Shown one piece after another: positions 1 through 12,403 of a stretch of 64,000 nucleotides of DNA. Within the stretch, counting starts at the first letter, position 1; each line of letters begins with the position of its first letter. The stretch spans positions 1 through 64,000 of the forward strand of contig JARGSG010000032.1 of NCBI GenBank assembly GCA_030374805.1, given 5' to 3'. Source of the DNA: Gracilaria gracilis. Taxonomy: Eukaryota > Rhodophyta > Florideophyceae > Gracilariales > Gracilariaceae. Below the pieces are notes generated by a model that did not search any database, had not been told where the DNA came from, and saw only the letters and a program-made list of their open reading frames with translations. The translations under genes and the position numbers were made by a program.

Positions 1-91
1 GAGTGATTGAAACAGGCTGTGCTGTTGGCGCCAACCTCGGATTGGCGAGTGGAGAAGACGCTTGTTGCAACTGATTGGTTGCCTAGAAGAG

Positions 92-2071
92 TCATGAGAT
101 GGCGATCGAAGCAACCTCGAAGAGGTTGGCATCGGGAACTGTTCGCGGACTGAGGGCTTGGTCTTCTTTTAAGGCAGATGCCATCAGCTTGTTCAAGTGT
201 TCGGGGTTCTCACGAGCCATTTGTATTACATTTGGAGTGGTCATTTTCATTAGGGTACTGCGATTCTCTGCGTCACTTGATTGGTAAGAGGACGAAGACG
301 TGAATTCGATATCCCTGAGACGGAGTACGTCAGCCAAGAGCTGTTGTGTGGTACGAAAAGGGCCAAGACTGGTGCGAAAGTGATCGAAAGCGCTTTGCGA
401 GATACAGTGTAGCTGCGCATTAGAAAGATTGGCCATGTAAAAGGCACTGTTTTGGGAGCGAAGATTGCCGAAGGGTGGAAGAGAGGGGGTGGAGAGATTT
501 GGCGGATCCTCTAGAATCGGGACTGCTGCTAGAACAGCGCTTCCGATATGCAGCGGGTGTGAAGTGTTTGGTGGAGGATTTGACGGTTCGGCTACCTTTA
601 TATGGACCGGGTTCGATGAAGATGTAGGGATGGGAAGGGATAGGGGAGGGGGATTTGTCATAGCGCTTTCAGATCGCGAGAGCTGGATGGAAAACGCGAA
701 GGTTGGTAGTGAGTAATAACAAGAACCAACAGGCAGGATGTGGGGAAGATGGTTCACGGTGGGAGCATCGGCAAATGAGGAGGGTGATAGCAATGGATTG
801 CCGTCAATTGAGTTGATGGAATATTTGAAAACCGAAGCACGGTTTAGTTGGATGTGAAAGTTACAGAAATGTGTGATACAAAACGTAGCGGCGCCGTGAG
901 CGAGGCGCCAGAGACGTTGAAGAAGTTGCAGACGACTTTGTGCACTGGATCCGATACGCCGTTGTTGCTGCGCAGAAATGGTCATATTGAGTATCCAAGA
1001 CTTGTCGTTGTCGAGGTAGTAGCGCAGAGATGTTAAAGATTTCCAGCGTCCGTTGATGGCAATCTGGTCAACAGGAGTGCCTTTGATGTAATCCTCAGTC
1101 GCTTTTCCTATTCGTGTAGAGTGCGTGGTGAGTCTTGCATTGGTAATTTGGAAGGTACGTGCGGCTTCTTTGAGACTTCTCTCGTATCTATGATATGATA
1201 GTTGTAGAGCGTAGTGCAACTGGTTGCGGTTTGCTGCTCGATATAACACTAGGAACTGAACAATATCTGGGTCGATGACGGGCACAAATTGGAGACGACC
1301 GGATTTGCTAGAGGTCTTGGCATCTACAATGTTCACTTCAGCTGCGTTAGGGCCGTATGCGGATAAGCGAACATCCCCTGGGCGTGCGATCTGACTCCAT
1401 TTCAGGTTCCTGGCTTCCGAGACTCTGAAGCAAGCGCCATATGATAATAGCATTGTTGCAGCAGAAGCGGTGTTTTGATTTGATATAAGGTGGTATGCCA
1501 GGGCAAGACAGAGTTGTTTTGTAAGGGGAACTGAGGCTTGTGTGGGCTTAATGTGCTTCCAGCCGACATTGCATCTGCGCGCCATCCCAAGATGTCGCCG
1601 CAAACTTGGAAGCATGAGAAGGAGCATGCAAAGCAAATTAGACATCTCCTGCCTTTTGCCTGCTCGGGGGCATGCGACAAATTGTTCCTGGATGTATATT
1701 GTGAGACGTTGGTCCATTGTGAGAGGAATTGTGTTCTGGAAGGAGGTAGACTGCATGAAAGAATGAAGTGCTTGTGTGTACTTATGTTGCGTTTTGGGGC
1801 TGATGGAGGCTGCGAGAAGTGGGTTTTGTTCAAAGTAAATATCTCCTGCAATGAGAAAGGAGCAGCTGGGTACTGGTGTGAGAAATGGGGCTTGGCTCAA
1901 GGCGGAAAGCGACGAATAATTCGAATGGCTGAGTTTGTTAGCAGATCGTGATGCACTTTGGTATCCCAAGCAAGTCGAAGATGGATAAGTCATGTACGCT
2001 GAGTACATGACCTGCTTGGATCTGGAGACGTTGGGCCAATTGGTGATTGCAATCCGGTCAGTGGAGTGCAT
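92..2071 (-). mobile_element. Tyrosine-recombinase element ORF (Crypton-like or DIRS-derived)
   Basis: A 659-codon open frame starting at an ATG. Roughly residues 90-360 are a tyrosine recombinase, the enzyme that cuts and rejoins DNA through a phosphotyrosine. The family residues are visible in order: an Arg in CFRVSEARNL, the H-x-x-R box in HSTRIGKATE, a Trp in INGRWKS and a Tyr in LRYYLDN. The last 280 or so residues are Pro/Ser-rich and unrecognised. No reverse transcriptase or RNase H lies upstream on the same strand, which would be expected for a DIRS retrotransposon, so a Crypton-type DNA transposon or a recombinase separated from its DIRS element are both possible. The frame looks whole. 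A short stretch just upstream (about 2000-2110, minus) vaguely resembles the end of another YR domain, which may mean nested copies. Family call is confident; subclass is not. Confidence 0.75.
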
Positions 2072-2985
2072 CTAGCTGCTTGTTCGATGTACCGAGACCT
2101 GGTGGCAAAGAATACGCTTCTGTTGACAAAAGCTACGTAGAGTTAGTGCTGATCTTTCTGGGGCTTCTTGAGCTTGACTGGCATCTATGCTGGCGTGGGA
2201 ACGGTTCTGACGAGAATAGGGAGGTATGGATTGAAATTCGGTCAGAGACTAAAAGAAGGCGTGTGGAGTGAAAGAGGATTTGTGTCAGAAAACAGAAACT
2301 TGGAGGGAGTATTAAAGCGAGCATGTTTCAGTAAAGCGAGCGTGGAGCAATTTGATGGAAACAACCAGTGTCGTCTTGGTGAACAACGCAGCAGGACGAA
2401 CACCAAGATTGTTTGCGTCCTTGAAGAGCATCTTGCGCCACGCCGCTTCTAGAATTGGCTCTAATAAATCCACTTCTGCGGGCCCTCGACAACATTTTCC
2501 GTTTCTCTCATTTTCTGGTAACTTGGTATCGGAAAAGAAGTCTGCTCATGTCATGAATGGCTTCTTTCGTTTTCGATCCATTCCCAAACACACGTAAGTT
2601 CGTTTTGCAAAGCCCCACTTCAAGTGGTATCTCACTTCTTCTCATCGCTGTTGGTGCTCCAAGGCCGCGCTCTCTCCCTCTCATTATCTGCGTTGCGCAC
2701 TTCCATTTCTCGTTTTTCATCTATACGCTCGCATGCGTTTCCTCTCGAAGACACGTATGCAGCATTGAACTTCCATCCCTTCTAGGGACTAACAAAAGCT
2801 GCAACGTGACCATCTGCTTCTCAGAGATAACAACAGGCAGCTCAATGCATTTAAATGCTAAATCAATTCTTCCATGCAATGATTTTACTCACTTTTGTTT
2901 CTTCTCAGCGCTACGCCATGGGCTAGAACTACTGCGTTTTACTGATTTTCTACACAAAGAGAGGTTCCCCCGTAACAAGAGCCGT
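2072..2985. other. No recognisable gene
   Basis: No product could be recognised. The largest frame is 143 codons on the plus strand (2557-2988), with no family motif. Its Phe/Ser/Leu-rich composition and lack of a partner in the window give no strong reason to treat it as a gene. Confidence 0.4.
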
Positions 2986-2989
2986 TAGG

Positions 2990-3620
2990 GATGAGTAAAA
3001 TCATTCGAATCGGCACAAAAAAAAGGCGGATATTAACTCCATTGGCCATCAGGTTGTGCTTCCAAATAGCATTGGCATGCCAACATCTGCGTATAAGAGA
3101 AAAATGACAGCCACAGACCGATCTGGTATTCCAACCCGTACTGCACTTTCAGCTCGTCAGGTATTAAACTGTCTCTACAAGGAGCACATGCAAGCTCCAA
3201 CCCCTCCAACGAAGATTATCCTGTCTATAAAGAGATGGTTGTTTCTGAAAGGGACTTAATTCGACAGCTATTTATCAGAAAATAAGCTTCACGTGTGGTG
3301 GACGAACGTTTAGGTCGACAGAGTTATAGCATGCATCTTCATTCTTGCATTTTAAGCGAAAGCATACTGAAACCTTTCCAATGTCACTGAGTCCATCAAG
3401 GCGACGATCTAACGCGATAAGAAAGTCCCCTGTTGAAGCTCCAGAGAGATTCGCCAAGAGGAACACTGCCGCACGTTCTGCCAATATTGTTGAGGGCAAT
3501 CATGCAAGGGAGGGTCAGGAAGGGAGAATTGAAGAGCTCGCCAACCAGGAAAAATTCACTGGTACATTCTGCTCTGAAGCCATGGTTGCCCAGGGAGATT
3601 TAGAAGCGAGAAACTCCTGA
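2990..3620 (+). repeat. Family A repeat, copy 1 (decayed coding sequence)
   Basis: This stretch encodes, in broken pieces, a protein related to the 242-codon frame at 49420-50148. Shared landmarks in the same order are a PNSI motif, a YKR-x-M motif, an R-x-G-x-PT motif, SAR, then an RT(F/Y) motif and a HLKRK or HFKRK box followed by TETFP or VETFP. The downstream part of both copies is rich in Lys, Arg, Ser and Glu. Two diverged copies about 46 kb apart suggest a dispersed lineage-specific gene family or an uncharacterised mobile element. I do not recognise the protein. This copy is more decayed than the one at 49 kb. Confidence 0.55.
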
Positions 3621-6600
3621 AAATGCAGCACGTCATAATCAATGTCTCGATGAAACGGCCAAGTTCGATCATCAGCGTCTCTTAACTGTGCAAGACACAG
3701 ATCGTGAACTTCAGCCACGACGCCAGCAAAATCAGATTCGCACTTCTCATCATGTAACCTAGCACTTTGTCCAGCGATCAAATGTAGAAAAAAGTGCAAG
3801 ACAGACGCCATCCTTCATTTTGTCACACAGTAACAATGAGAACTATAACCCTAAACTCATACGGGAAATAAAGAAATAGGACAGAATATTACTGACAAAA
3901 TTTCCCGAAAAAACGTTTCTCCGAGGCCAACCACCATCGGTGGACACAGATTCTTGAGCACAAAAGGAGGAAGTAATCCGTCGTGATTATCGGCAAAAGT
4001 GCCAACGAAAAGCACGCAGCGCAAAGAAGTGAGACAATGTTTCAAATGGACTTAGAATGGCTAATCCTCACGCACCCGCGACCCTATTGCCAAGTGAAAG
4101 CGATGAATCTGATGATACAGGGCTCATTCATATCTGAACGTCAAAAAAGCAACAGGGTTGAACGCCGTCCAGTATCTGTCGGCTAAATTAAATACCAATA
4201 TCATGCACCAAATGCAACAGGTACTCGATTCTGACCTTTGACCCACATCTTTACCCCTGCCTTGCCAAGAGAAAGCCAGGAAGTGAAAAGCTAGGGGTAA
4301 TGTCTTCATTGTTGGTACTTGGTTTATCAAGGTGCGAAACCATATCAAATAGCGGTCTATTAGAACTCTGGTATGTAGGTTTGGCAATCCTGTTGGTTGA
4401 AGTTGGAAAGGGTTTGATTGGTTTCGATTTAGATCATTGGTTCCAACTCTTTTATTAACCAAAGGCAACGAGTTGGATTCAACACGTAGGGGTACCATGC
4501 CCGACTTTTTTTGTCACCCGGCAACCCCAAAATGGATGCAATATCTGCAACTTTGCTGCTGACACAACTACCAAGATTTATTGTAAATGGATTCGGTCCC
4601 GAGCTAGAATGATTATATAAACCTCAAAGTGGATGCTGCACGTCTTGAGATACTCGCTCTTTGGTTTAAGTGTTCTCACAATCTTCGAAAGTCACAGTTT
4701 TGGTACCAACCTCTTTAGTTCCTTGTGGTATCCAGCCAAACGTTCAAGATTGGGTTGTCATAATCTCATTCACGGCCCTTTGTATCCCTTTTGTGTCGTA
4801 GAAGCTTAAAGATCAAATAGTTCTCCGCATTCAATACTGGTGATACTTATGGGTAGCGTTGACCTTTGTGATACGGGACGGAGAAGACGACAGCTATTCG
4901 GAGAGGTCTACCATTTGACAGTAACCTGCGTACCAGTTACTGTTTTAGGGTCTCCAGGAGAAGAGACGTAGTAAGTTACTCCCACATCTCTTTCCCTTTC
5001 AACAGAATGGCGTGAGTACTGACAACTAATATCCAGCACCGGTACACATCACGTCCAGCTTTCGAGTGTATTAGAATCAATAACGACATAATTAAGACAG
5101 GATCTCGACGATATCCAGAATGTTCGTTTCGAATCCTTCTCCAGCAACAGGTTTCGAAAAATACTGACCCTTTTGTCCAGGAAATTGCCATACATCAAAC
5201 GAAGTAGAGGCACTTATAGTCCCCCAGAAGGAATGATGTGGCCATTTTTGGCATTCATTTCAACCTGTTTGACACATGAATTTGGCTACGAGCCGGCCAT
5301 GTGACGAGCACGAGTTGTGGCCCATATTATGGGCTAAATGTGTCCTGCGTTATTTGGCCATGTTTTGGCATACGTTAGTAGGCAGATTCTTGGCCAATTA
5401 CTGGCCAGTAAATTGGGAAAATATGTCCGATGCATTAAGTCACATTCTAGAAATGTGTTCGGCCATAGATCGACCAAAGCCTGGATAGAGAGTATGGAAA
5501 CTCGAGTAGTAAGGAGGGAAGTGGCACAGAATCGGGCGTCGGTTGAAGATAAGCAGATTGGTAATGCTTTCGAAACTTCATTCTTCCCTTTCCCACGTAC
5601 TCTGACACTGTTTTGAAGAGATTGGAACCTTTATTACACATGGCTTTAAGCAGACGCAACTGCTAGTTCGTTGAAAGCGTCGATCTCGAACACGAGGTCC
5701 TGATAGGCACCTTTTGCGGCGATCACCGTATCGCTTGTTCTGGGTGTTGTACCGAGTGTTTGCAACTATCGTAGTCTACATGAAGCTCAATACTGGAAGT
5801 GACAAAAAAAAGAAGCTCCAGGACGAAGAAAGGCCCAACCTTTCTTCTTGGGCGCAAGGCTCTGATTCTAGGGAGGGTTGGGCTGCGGCAAAAGAAATAG
5901 TAAACCCATCTCAGCTGCTACCGTTGCTACTTGGAATTGGTGTCGATCATGTTTGGAAGACGTGTTGTGGCCCCGGCAGCTGTGGGACACTACCAGCCAT
6001 AATAAATAAATTACAGAACATTGATCCTTGCCACACGGCCTTGTGCCGGAAACATTTCGAACTCTCCTGTATGAATTGGGCTACGGTACGTCATATTAAA
6101 GGTCCGAAATAGAAGAATTTTAATGTTTACAGGGGTTTGAAAATATGTGGCTAAAGGGTCCGGTGGTTGTGACGGAGAAGCAAATAAGGCAATCTGAGAA
6201 GGTTTGCAAGTTGCGGTGGCAGTTGAACGAACTTCTGAGGTAAGAGAGCTCAGAAAAATTGAATGGAGAAGGCCTCGACGATGACCCATGTTTTCGGTTT
6301 GGATGTTACTGTGTGTGTCAAGCGGGGGGGGATGTTGGGAAAAGAAGGGACGGGAAGTTGGAGGGAGACAGTTGAACAACAAACAGAAAGGCGCGGCGAC
6401 GATGAATGAGGATGAGCAGGTGTATGTATTGGAGCAGTTGCAGGGGGAGTGCCACTGTTGGGTCAAGAGTGCGGCGGTGGCTGTGTGAATAGAGAAACGT
6501 ATACGGAAAGGTGGGCAGCAGAAAAGGCTGGGAGAGACGGTTGGCCGCGTTGAGTCTCGGAGGGTGTCCGAGAATGTATAGAGGTTCCCATTAGCTTTAT

Positions 6601-8159
6601 TTAACTTCCCACTCACCGAAACCAAGACCAGAGGCTCGAATGAGGAGCTGGAACTGGCGGGCGCTAGGCGCCTTTGTAATTCTTTTGAGCGTTTTACATG
6701 ACGAATTTGACGTCTGTGAAATTTCGAGAATTGCCGGAAAAATCCAAACTAGCCTCCACGTTCTGTGGATAAATATCGATCTGCACCGCACAGAAGTGGA
6801 ATTTCGAAAAAAATCTTTTTCGCACAAATTAGCGCAAACATCCGCTAATACGTCCTAAACCACCATAAAGTATCTTATCTCCATTACTATGAACGGCAAA
6901 GCAAACGGGAATCGTAACCTTTCCATTCGAAGTGGTTTCCACTTCCTTCATGCTCAGGAAAAAGACACTAGTTTCCGTTCAACCACCTTCTCTCTTTCCA
7001 GAAACAGTTACCGTGATACCAGACCCGCTTGAGTCAGGGGATAACAAAAGGGTTTTCTCGATTGTACAATATCGAAAAATGGCTAATGCCATCACATTCA
7101 AAGACATCAATCACTGTTCAAAACAAGCAGAATCCTTTACATAGACTTTGGAACCTCAATTTTTTCCAAGGAAAGTCACAGAACACACAATCTTTAACGT
7201 AATAAACCCGTACTTCTTTTAATTTATTTGTACGCACAGTAACACGACAGGGGGTGTGGCAATGATGTATACATTTGCGGTTGACATACACACTATTGAA
7301 TGACGTACGTTCTGGCACAACTGTTAATATTTTTGTTTGGGCATCATAATTAGCCAAATGGTTGCTCAGTACCCCTATACAAAGGCACATTCTTGAGCTC
7401 CATATCTCAGCCGGGGCAAGGCAGGCTGCGATGTCACTCTTCTTGGCGTGTGATTCGCTGCTTTCAACTGCGCAACTATGGACTTGGAACGATTATCCGA
7501 GGCCAAAATGACAATGTCATCGCCTCCATGTGTATCCATTATGCAAGGCCCTTGAAATACAAATGGACCCGCTGAAGTATGCAGGCTTCCAGAAGTACAG
7601 CAACCGACACAAGAGGCCATATAGGAAAATGTTTGAATTTAAGGCGAAGACGTACTAGAATAGCCTCTATTTTCAAAGGTTATTACTCACAGGAAGGTCA
7701 TCTATGATCTGGCTTTATGAAAATAGGTTCATTTTAGTCGAAATATAAGGGAAACAGCCTGCCGAGCATCATGCATGACAGAAGAAAAAGCATAAAAGCC
7801 GGGCAGTTCCCGTCTAATGGTAGGGGGACCAAGATAAGTAGTTCGGAAGTCTTCTGGAACTGCTCAGTCAGCGAGCAAAAGTTCTTTGAATTACATAAGT
7901 ATTGTATAAACGGCACTATTCGAAAACTATGAAGTCTCGACAGAGACTTATGTTTCATATACACCTCTTTTCATAATTCCAACCGTATTGAAGTTATTTG
8001 AGACAGAAAGTTCGAGAAAACAATGAAAGTAAACTTATAATTGCTCATTAGTATCAATACCATGCGCAATGCAATACTCTACTTTTATAAGAAACATCAT
8101 CTACCAAAGTGAAACAAACGAAAAATCATGATGTATTATTCTATACGTATTTCAGGTCT
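3621..8159. other. Unrecognised intergenic DNA
   Basis: No recognisable gene. Noted inside: a hairpin at 4918-4943; a cluster of TGGCCA and CGGCCA words at 5239-5465; a purine-rich plus strand at about 6290-6560, so that the opposite 204-codon frame (6011-6625) is probably a compositional artefact; and a small cysteine-rich minus frame at 7118-7390 next to another at 7375-7620, both without a known family. Long homopolymer-poor, stop-rich sequence elsewhere suggests old decayed DNA. Confidence 0.4.
4918..4943. repeat. Short hairpin
   Basis: An inverted repeat with arms ACAGTAACCTG and CAGTTACTGT (one bulge) around a short loop. It is not next to a recognisable gene and there is no T-run that would suggest a terminator. 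Possibly a remnant of a small inverted-repeat transposon. Confidence 0.4.
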
Positions 8160-9446
8160 CTACGCCACGCTCTCGAGGGTTCGACTTTTTGCACTCATGA
8201 GCGGCGTTAATCTTAACAAAATGGAATTAATTGCCCTTTCAATGATGATTAGGAACAAAAGCTTAGTCAAAATGATCAACCAATACAAAGAGGCACTGAG
8301 CCGTAGGTCTTTGCTTCTTACTGCTGACCATAAACAAATCCAGATTTCAATAACTGACACAATATGTCGAAACTGAGAACTATATGTTTTTTGTTGACTC
8401 TCGTAAGCATATATCTGTTTGTAGCAGATGCAAATGGACATTATAATCCATATACAGCACAGAAAGGTTAGTATGGGAATTGCATCTACGTGTACGTGGA
8501 ATCGAGTCCAGTGATCACCCCTGTACGCCGAACATATGGCGCGCTGGGTCTCAGCCCTATCACAGTGCTCTCCGTACATGTCTCTACTAATAACCCCAAA
8601 CATGGGAGCATCAATGGAAATGTTTTCAATGAAGTATGTTTCGTCATTAATATGAGGGTTGACATTTTTCTTCATCCAGTTATTCCATCTTTTCACTATA
8701 TCCAGTGCTCCATGTGTTGTGAACACGACAGCGGAAGCTCTCAAAACTCCTGTATTTAACTTCCACGGATAACCTAGCGATAACAAACCGTTACTTAATT
8801 GCATTTTGCTACTATCAACTTTAGGAATGTCACGATCAATAACTGCTGCTTGCGTGAAGCATGTAGTAGTATTATATATAACCTCCACTTTGATCCTATA
8901 TCCTTCCCGTGGGGTTGAAACTTTACGGTGAAGCATTATTGTTCTGTCAAAACCTGGAAAGTTTCTAGTTGCTATTGGATTTAATACAACGGCAACTCTC
9001 TGCTCTGTAGGAGATTTACATTCCTCAAGTGTATCCGGATAGCCCTCAAGTTCATTGATGTATTCTTCTTCCCCTCTTCCATAAGCAACCTTTGTCGTGG
9101 ACAAGAACCAACTTGTCGAAAACGAAAACTGAGTAAATGAATTAATAAGGACGATGTATATAGATATAAATAAAGCCAAATTATTACTAAGTTCTATAAC
9201 ATGTGTTTTATACGTGAGATACAAGCTTCTGTCAGATGTCAGAACTTGAAAAGGTCCCCCTCGAATTATTCTGCATCCCCCCTCTGTATTGCACTTGTCG
9301 CCAAGCTCATAACCACTGTAACCTTGACCAAGACGACCAGATAGAACTTGCGTACGATAAGATGTTATCGCTAAATAAGAGTAAAGAATTATCAGCCCTA
9401 CAAACGCCCGGTTTTTTTAGCTCAGTACATTCTTAATTTTCAACAT
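8160..9446 (-). CDS. Unrecognised multi-pass membrane protein, one stop near the start
   Basis: An in-frame ATG lies at 9444-9446. Codon 10 is TAA, just before a run of seven A, after which about 418 codons stay open to the stop at 8160. No other in-frame ATG lies near the front of the long frame, so its start is either broken, in another exon or affected by one sequence error. Predicted by eye: membrane segment 1 at residues 14-30, a short loop with two Cys (52 and 58), membrane segment 2 at about 90-110, a 200-residue soluble domain with NTT and NIS glycosylation sequons and several Cys, then membrane segments at about 322-342, 360-378 and 390-410. I recognise no family. The surroundings are AT-rich and different from the rest of the window, which could mean transfer or simply a distinct compositional block. 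Confidence 0.5.
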
Positions 9447-9449
9447 ATT

Positions 9450-10940
9450 CTTAAGCGAAATTCGAGAGAGTATAATTTCTTTACTTCACTCAAAGAGCTA
9501 AAATTACCCTTTGCATGTAACAATCTTTGCTTTATCAAAGTCTTTCACTTTCGACAGAAAATGAGCCTAGATTCAGAAATGTTTTTAACGACACCTGAAT
9601 GTGTGTAGGACGTTGTAGCATCATTCCCATTAGCTTACATTTATAACTAAATTTCTTCAAATATATATAAAATATAATTCTATATTCAAAACTACGTAGT
9701 AAATAATTTTCAAGTTCTTTGATAGATGCCTTGCAATTTCATATCTTTTACTGAAATGGTTTGAAAAAAATGAACCCCGCGCCTGTGTCGGTGACGTATC
9801 TAGCATGGTGAAACCAACCCACAGCAAATTAATCCCTCGTGTTTCCAGATATATGCTTGGCGCCTAACGAGATTTTCCAAGGTCTAAATGCAGACATCAA
9901 TCAGATTTTCAGGCTCATTTCCACGGAACCAAAGTAGGCAAAACATGGTACCTTGTTTATGATCAGTAGCAGTTGAAAAATAGCATCTCATTCAACTTCC
10001 AAAATTTGCTTTCCCGAAGTGCATTTGATGCATTTTGGCGCTCGGTTTGTATTTTTAAATTCATCAGCTGCACTTCAAATACTTGAAGGGCTATAAAACG
10101 AACCACAGATCACTCTTCGGCCAACACCTTCTAATATGAGTTTGTTATTTTTTAAAAATAATCTTGATTTCATTTGGTCACTATTGCGGACGAACTTTCT
10201 ATGATTGGTAGAAATTTCCGCCTTCCATTTCTTTCTTTGTGTCATGCCAAAAGAGAATCACAGTCTAAATCTTCCATAATATCTCATTTCCTAAATCCAG
10301 TATGCTATTTTACTCGACTAAGAACCCATATTAGGGTTCATTCAACATGCTCTTCATAAATCAATGGTCTCCTGTAAAACGTAGCCTGTTTTGTTTACAA
10401 AACATATTTTCTACTTATCCTACGTTCACTTCTTTACATGTACACCAATAATTAGTATTTAGTATCAGACTGCACCATGAAAACACTCTCCACCCTGTGA
10501 CAACCTGCAAATCCTTTCGGTATCACGAACATTGCTGCTGTTGTGTTAGGTAGAAGTGGTATTGGCCCTATGCCATTTTGTAACGAACCTCCTCTATATG
10601 AAACCCTCTACATCGAAAATTTCATTGAAAGCCCAACAATTCCCCGATAGGTTTATTTTCAACTAAGCCAGTAATTCTGTCTGGTTCTTCCCCACAAAAG
10701 TTGGGCTTAGTTTTCATCCATAGTGGTCATGTTTTTCTAATCTTACTGATGGAAGCCGTTATTTACATGGATACTTCACTATTCTGCGCAACATTAAAGG
10801 ATGGCTTCACGCTTCCAAGTCTAGTGCAGAACAAGGTTGTGCAAAATAGTGAGGAAGAAGTTGGTCAGAGAACAGGCTTATGCACCTTCAAAACGACGTT
10901 TATAGCATGGATTTGATAGTGGAGAGCAAAAATACACGTA
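9450..10940. other. AT-rich DNA without a gene
   Basis: Low-GC sequence continuing the composition of the membrane-protein frame to its left. Only short frames (60-71 codons) occur, none with a recognisable motif. It could hold the promoter of the minus-strand membrane-protein frame, but no specific element can be named. Confidence 0.4.
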
Positions 10941-12403
10941 CGGGTGGGAAGAAAAACAAGGAAGCAAGGATTACTAGCGGATTACTTAACGGTAGATAAT
11001 CGGGGGATGACGGGAATGACCGGGAATAGAGTGCATGCGACTGGTGAACCAGAAGAAGTGGACATAGAAAGAGAGAAAGGGTGGCGCCCAGCTAGTGAGC
11101 ATCCGGCGACTGGAGAGTTTTGTTTGGCATTAATCAGAGTACAGTGCAGAAGAAAGAAAGCCTCGGTTTTGTCGGGCACATGAGAAATTTGTAATGGAAG
11201 ACGTGCGGAAAATGCGCGAGCGTGAAAGGGAGAGGATGGTGGGAGAAGAATGAGACATACGATAGATAGAATAGGAAGCCTTGAAGTTGTGAAGAGGAAA
11301 CAGCAGAAACGAAACAATGCGCCTCGGAAAGGCCTCGGACGTTGAAAGGGGATCAGCCAACGAGATTTTGGAGAGAAGGTAGCAAGGAATGGTCCGCTTT
11401 TCAAAAGGGGAGAGCACATCGTACTCCCTGGATAGGGTCGTAAAGTGCATGTAGTAGAGACAGTACCATGAACGCTTCAGGGGATGTGTATAAAGAAGAA
11501 TCTAGTTACAATAGCAAAGAAGCTGGAACACGAAAGTGATGGCGGTCGTAGAGATATTGGAGACAGGATTCCAGCAGATGAAAATACATCTATACAGCAA
11601 CGGGATTGGGATGAGGAGAGTTTAAGCGTGTTGTCACGGTCTGAACTCGTTCAGACAGCCAATTCGCCGAAGTGGAAATGAAGAAGAAGAAAGAAGATCA
11701 CTATACGTTGATGGTGAGTCTAAACCTGACCCAAGAGGAGTTTGGACGGTTGAAAGAGGAGAATAAACACCAAAAATAATTCCGCGAGAGTTTTCGGAGA
11801 GATGCGAAGGGGAAGAAGCGAGAGGGGGTGAAAAGCAGGTGCAGACTGAAGGACGGGAGTTTCAATCGTTTGGTGGGACAATGTGGGGACGCTAGGGATA
11901 GGCAAGTGGGTGAAGAATAGAAGACGGTGAAGAAGTGAAGGAGGTAGAAGGGGAAAGAAGGGATGGAAATAATTGTGGGATGATGACGGGATAATATTTC
12001 TTCATCATCGCATGCTTATCTCCAATTGTTACATTTGAAGATGAAGATACAGTAGTGATTGTTTCATGAAGATAATGTATAATGAGTGTTATGCGGTGGA
12101 CGGAAAGTACCACCAATGTTATGCAAAGGGGAAGACTAGGTGCTACTCGTAGAAAAATTGCTAGATTTGGGCAAAACAAGGTGCGCGAGGGAGAGCCGGA
12201 GGCTGGTACGCAAAGAGGTAAATAATTTTGGAACGCTGTATTGCACCGAGTTGCAGTTTCAACCTGTTTCTCTGGGTATTTTGGCAGGATTACTTTGAAT
12301 GTGCCCCAAACTCCACTTTAATCTACTACCCAAGCCAAACACTGCACTCGCTCGTTTACCTTTTCATTGCACTCCAATGCACAGCGAATTATAACACTAG
12401 CAC
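10941..12403. other. Purine-biased block, no recognised gene
   Basis: The plus strand is strikingly rich in A and G over about 1 kb, rich in GAAG, GGAG and GAGAGG words. Opposite frames such as 10982-11419 are Ser/Pro/Leu-rich, as expected from the bias alone. Plus-strand frames at 10944-11183 and 11484-11681 are charged and short. No family was recognised. The bias reverses to pyrimidine-rich beyond 12400. Confidence 0.35.

Noticed and set aside
3849-3856. Telomere-like ACCCTAAAC word
   Set aside because: A single occurrence, not a tandem array.
6011-6625. 204-codon minus-strand frame
   Set aside because: Ser/Pro/Thr-rich sequence opposite a purine-rich strand, with no motif. Best explained by composition.
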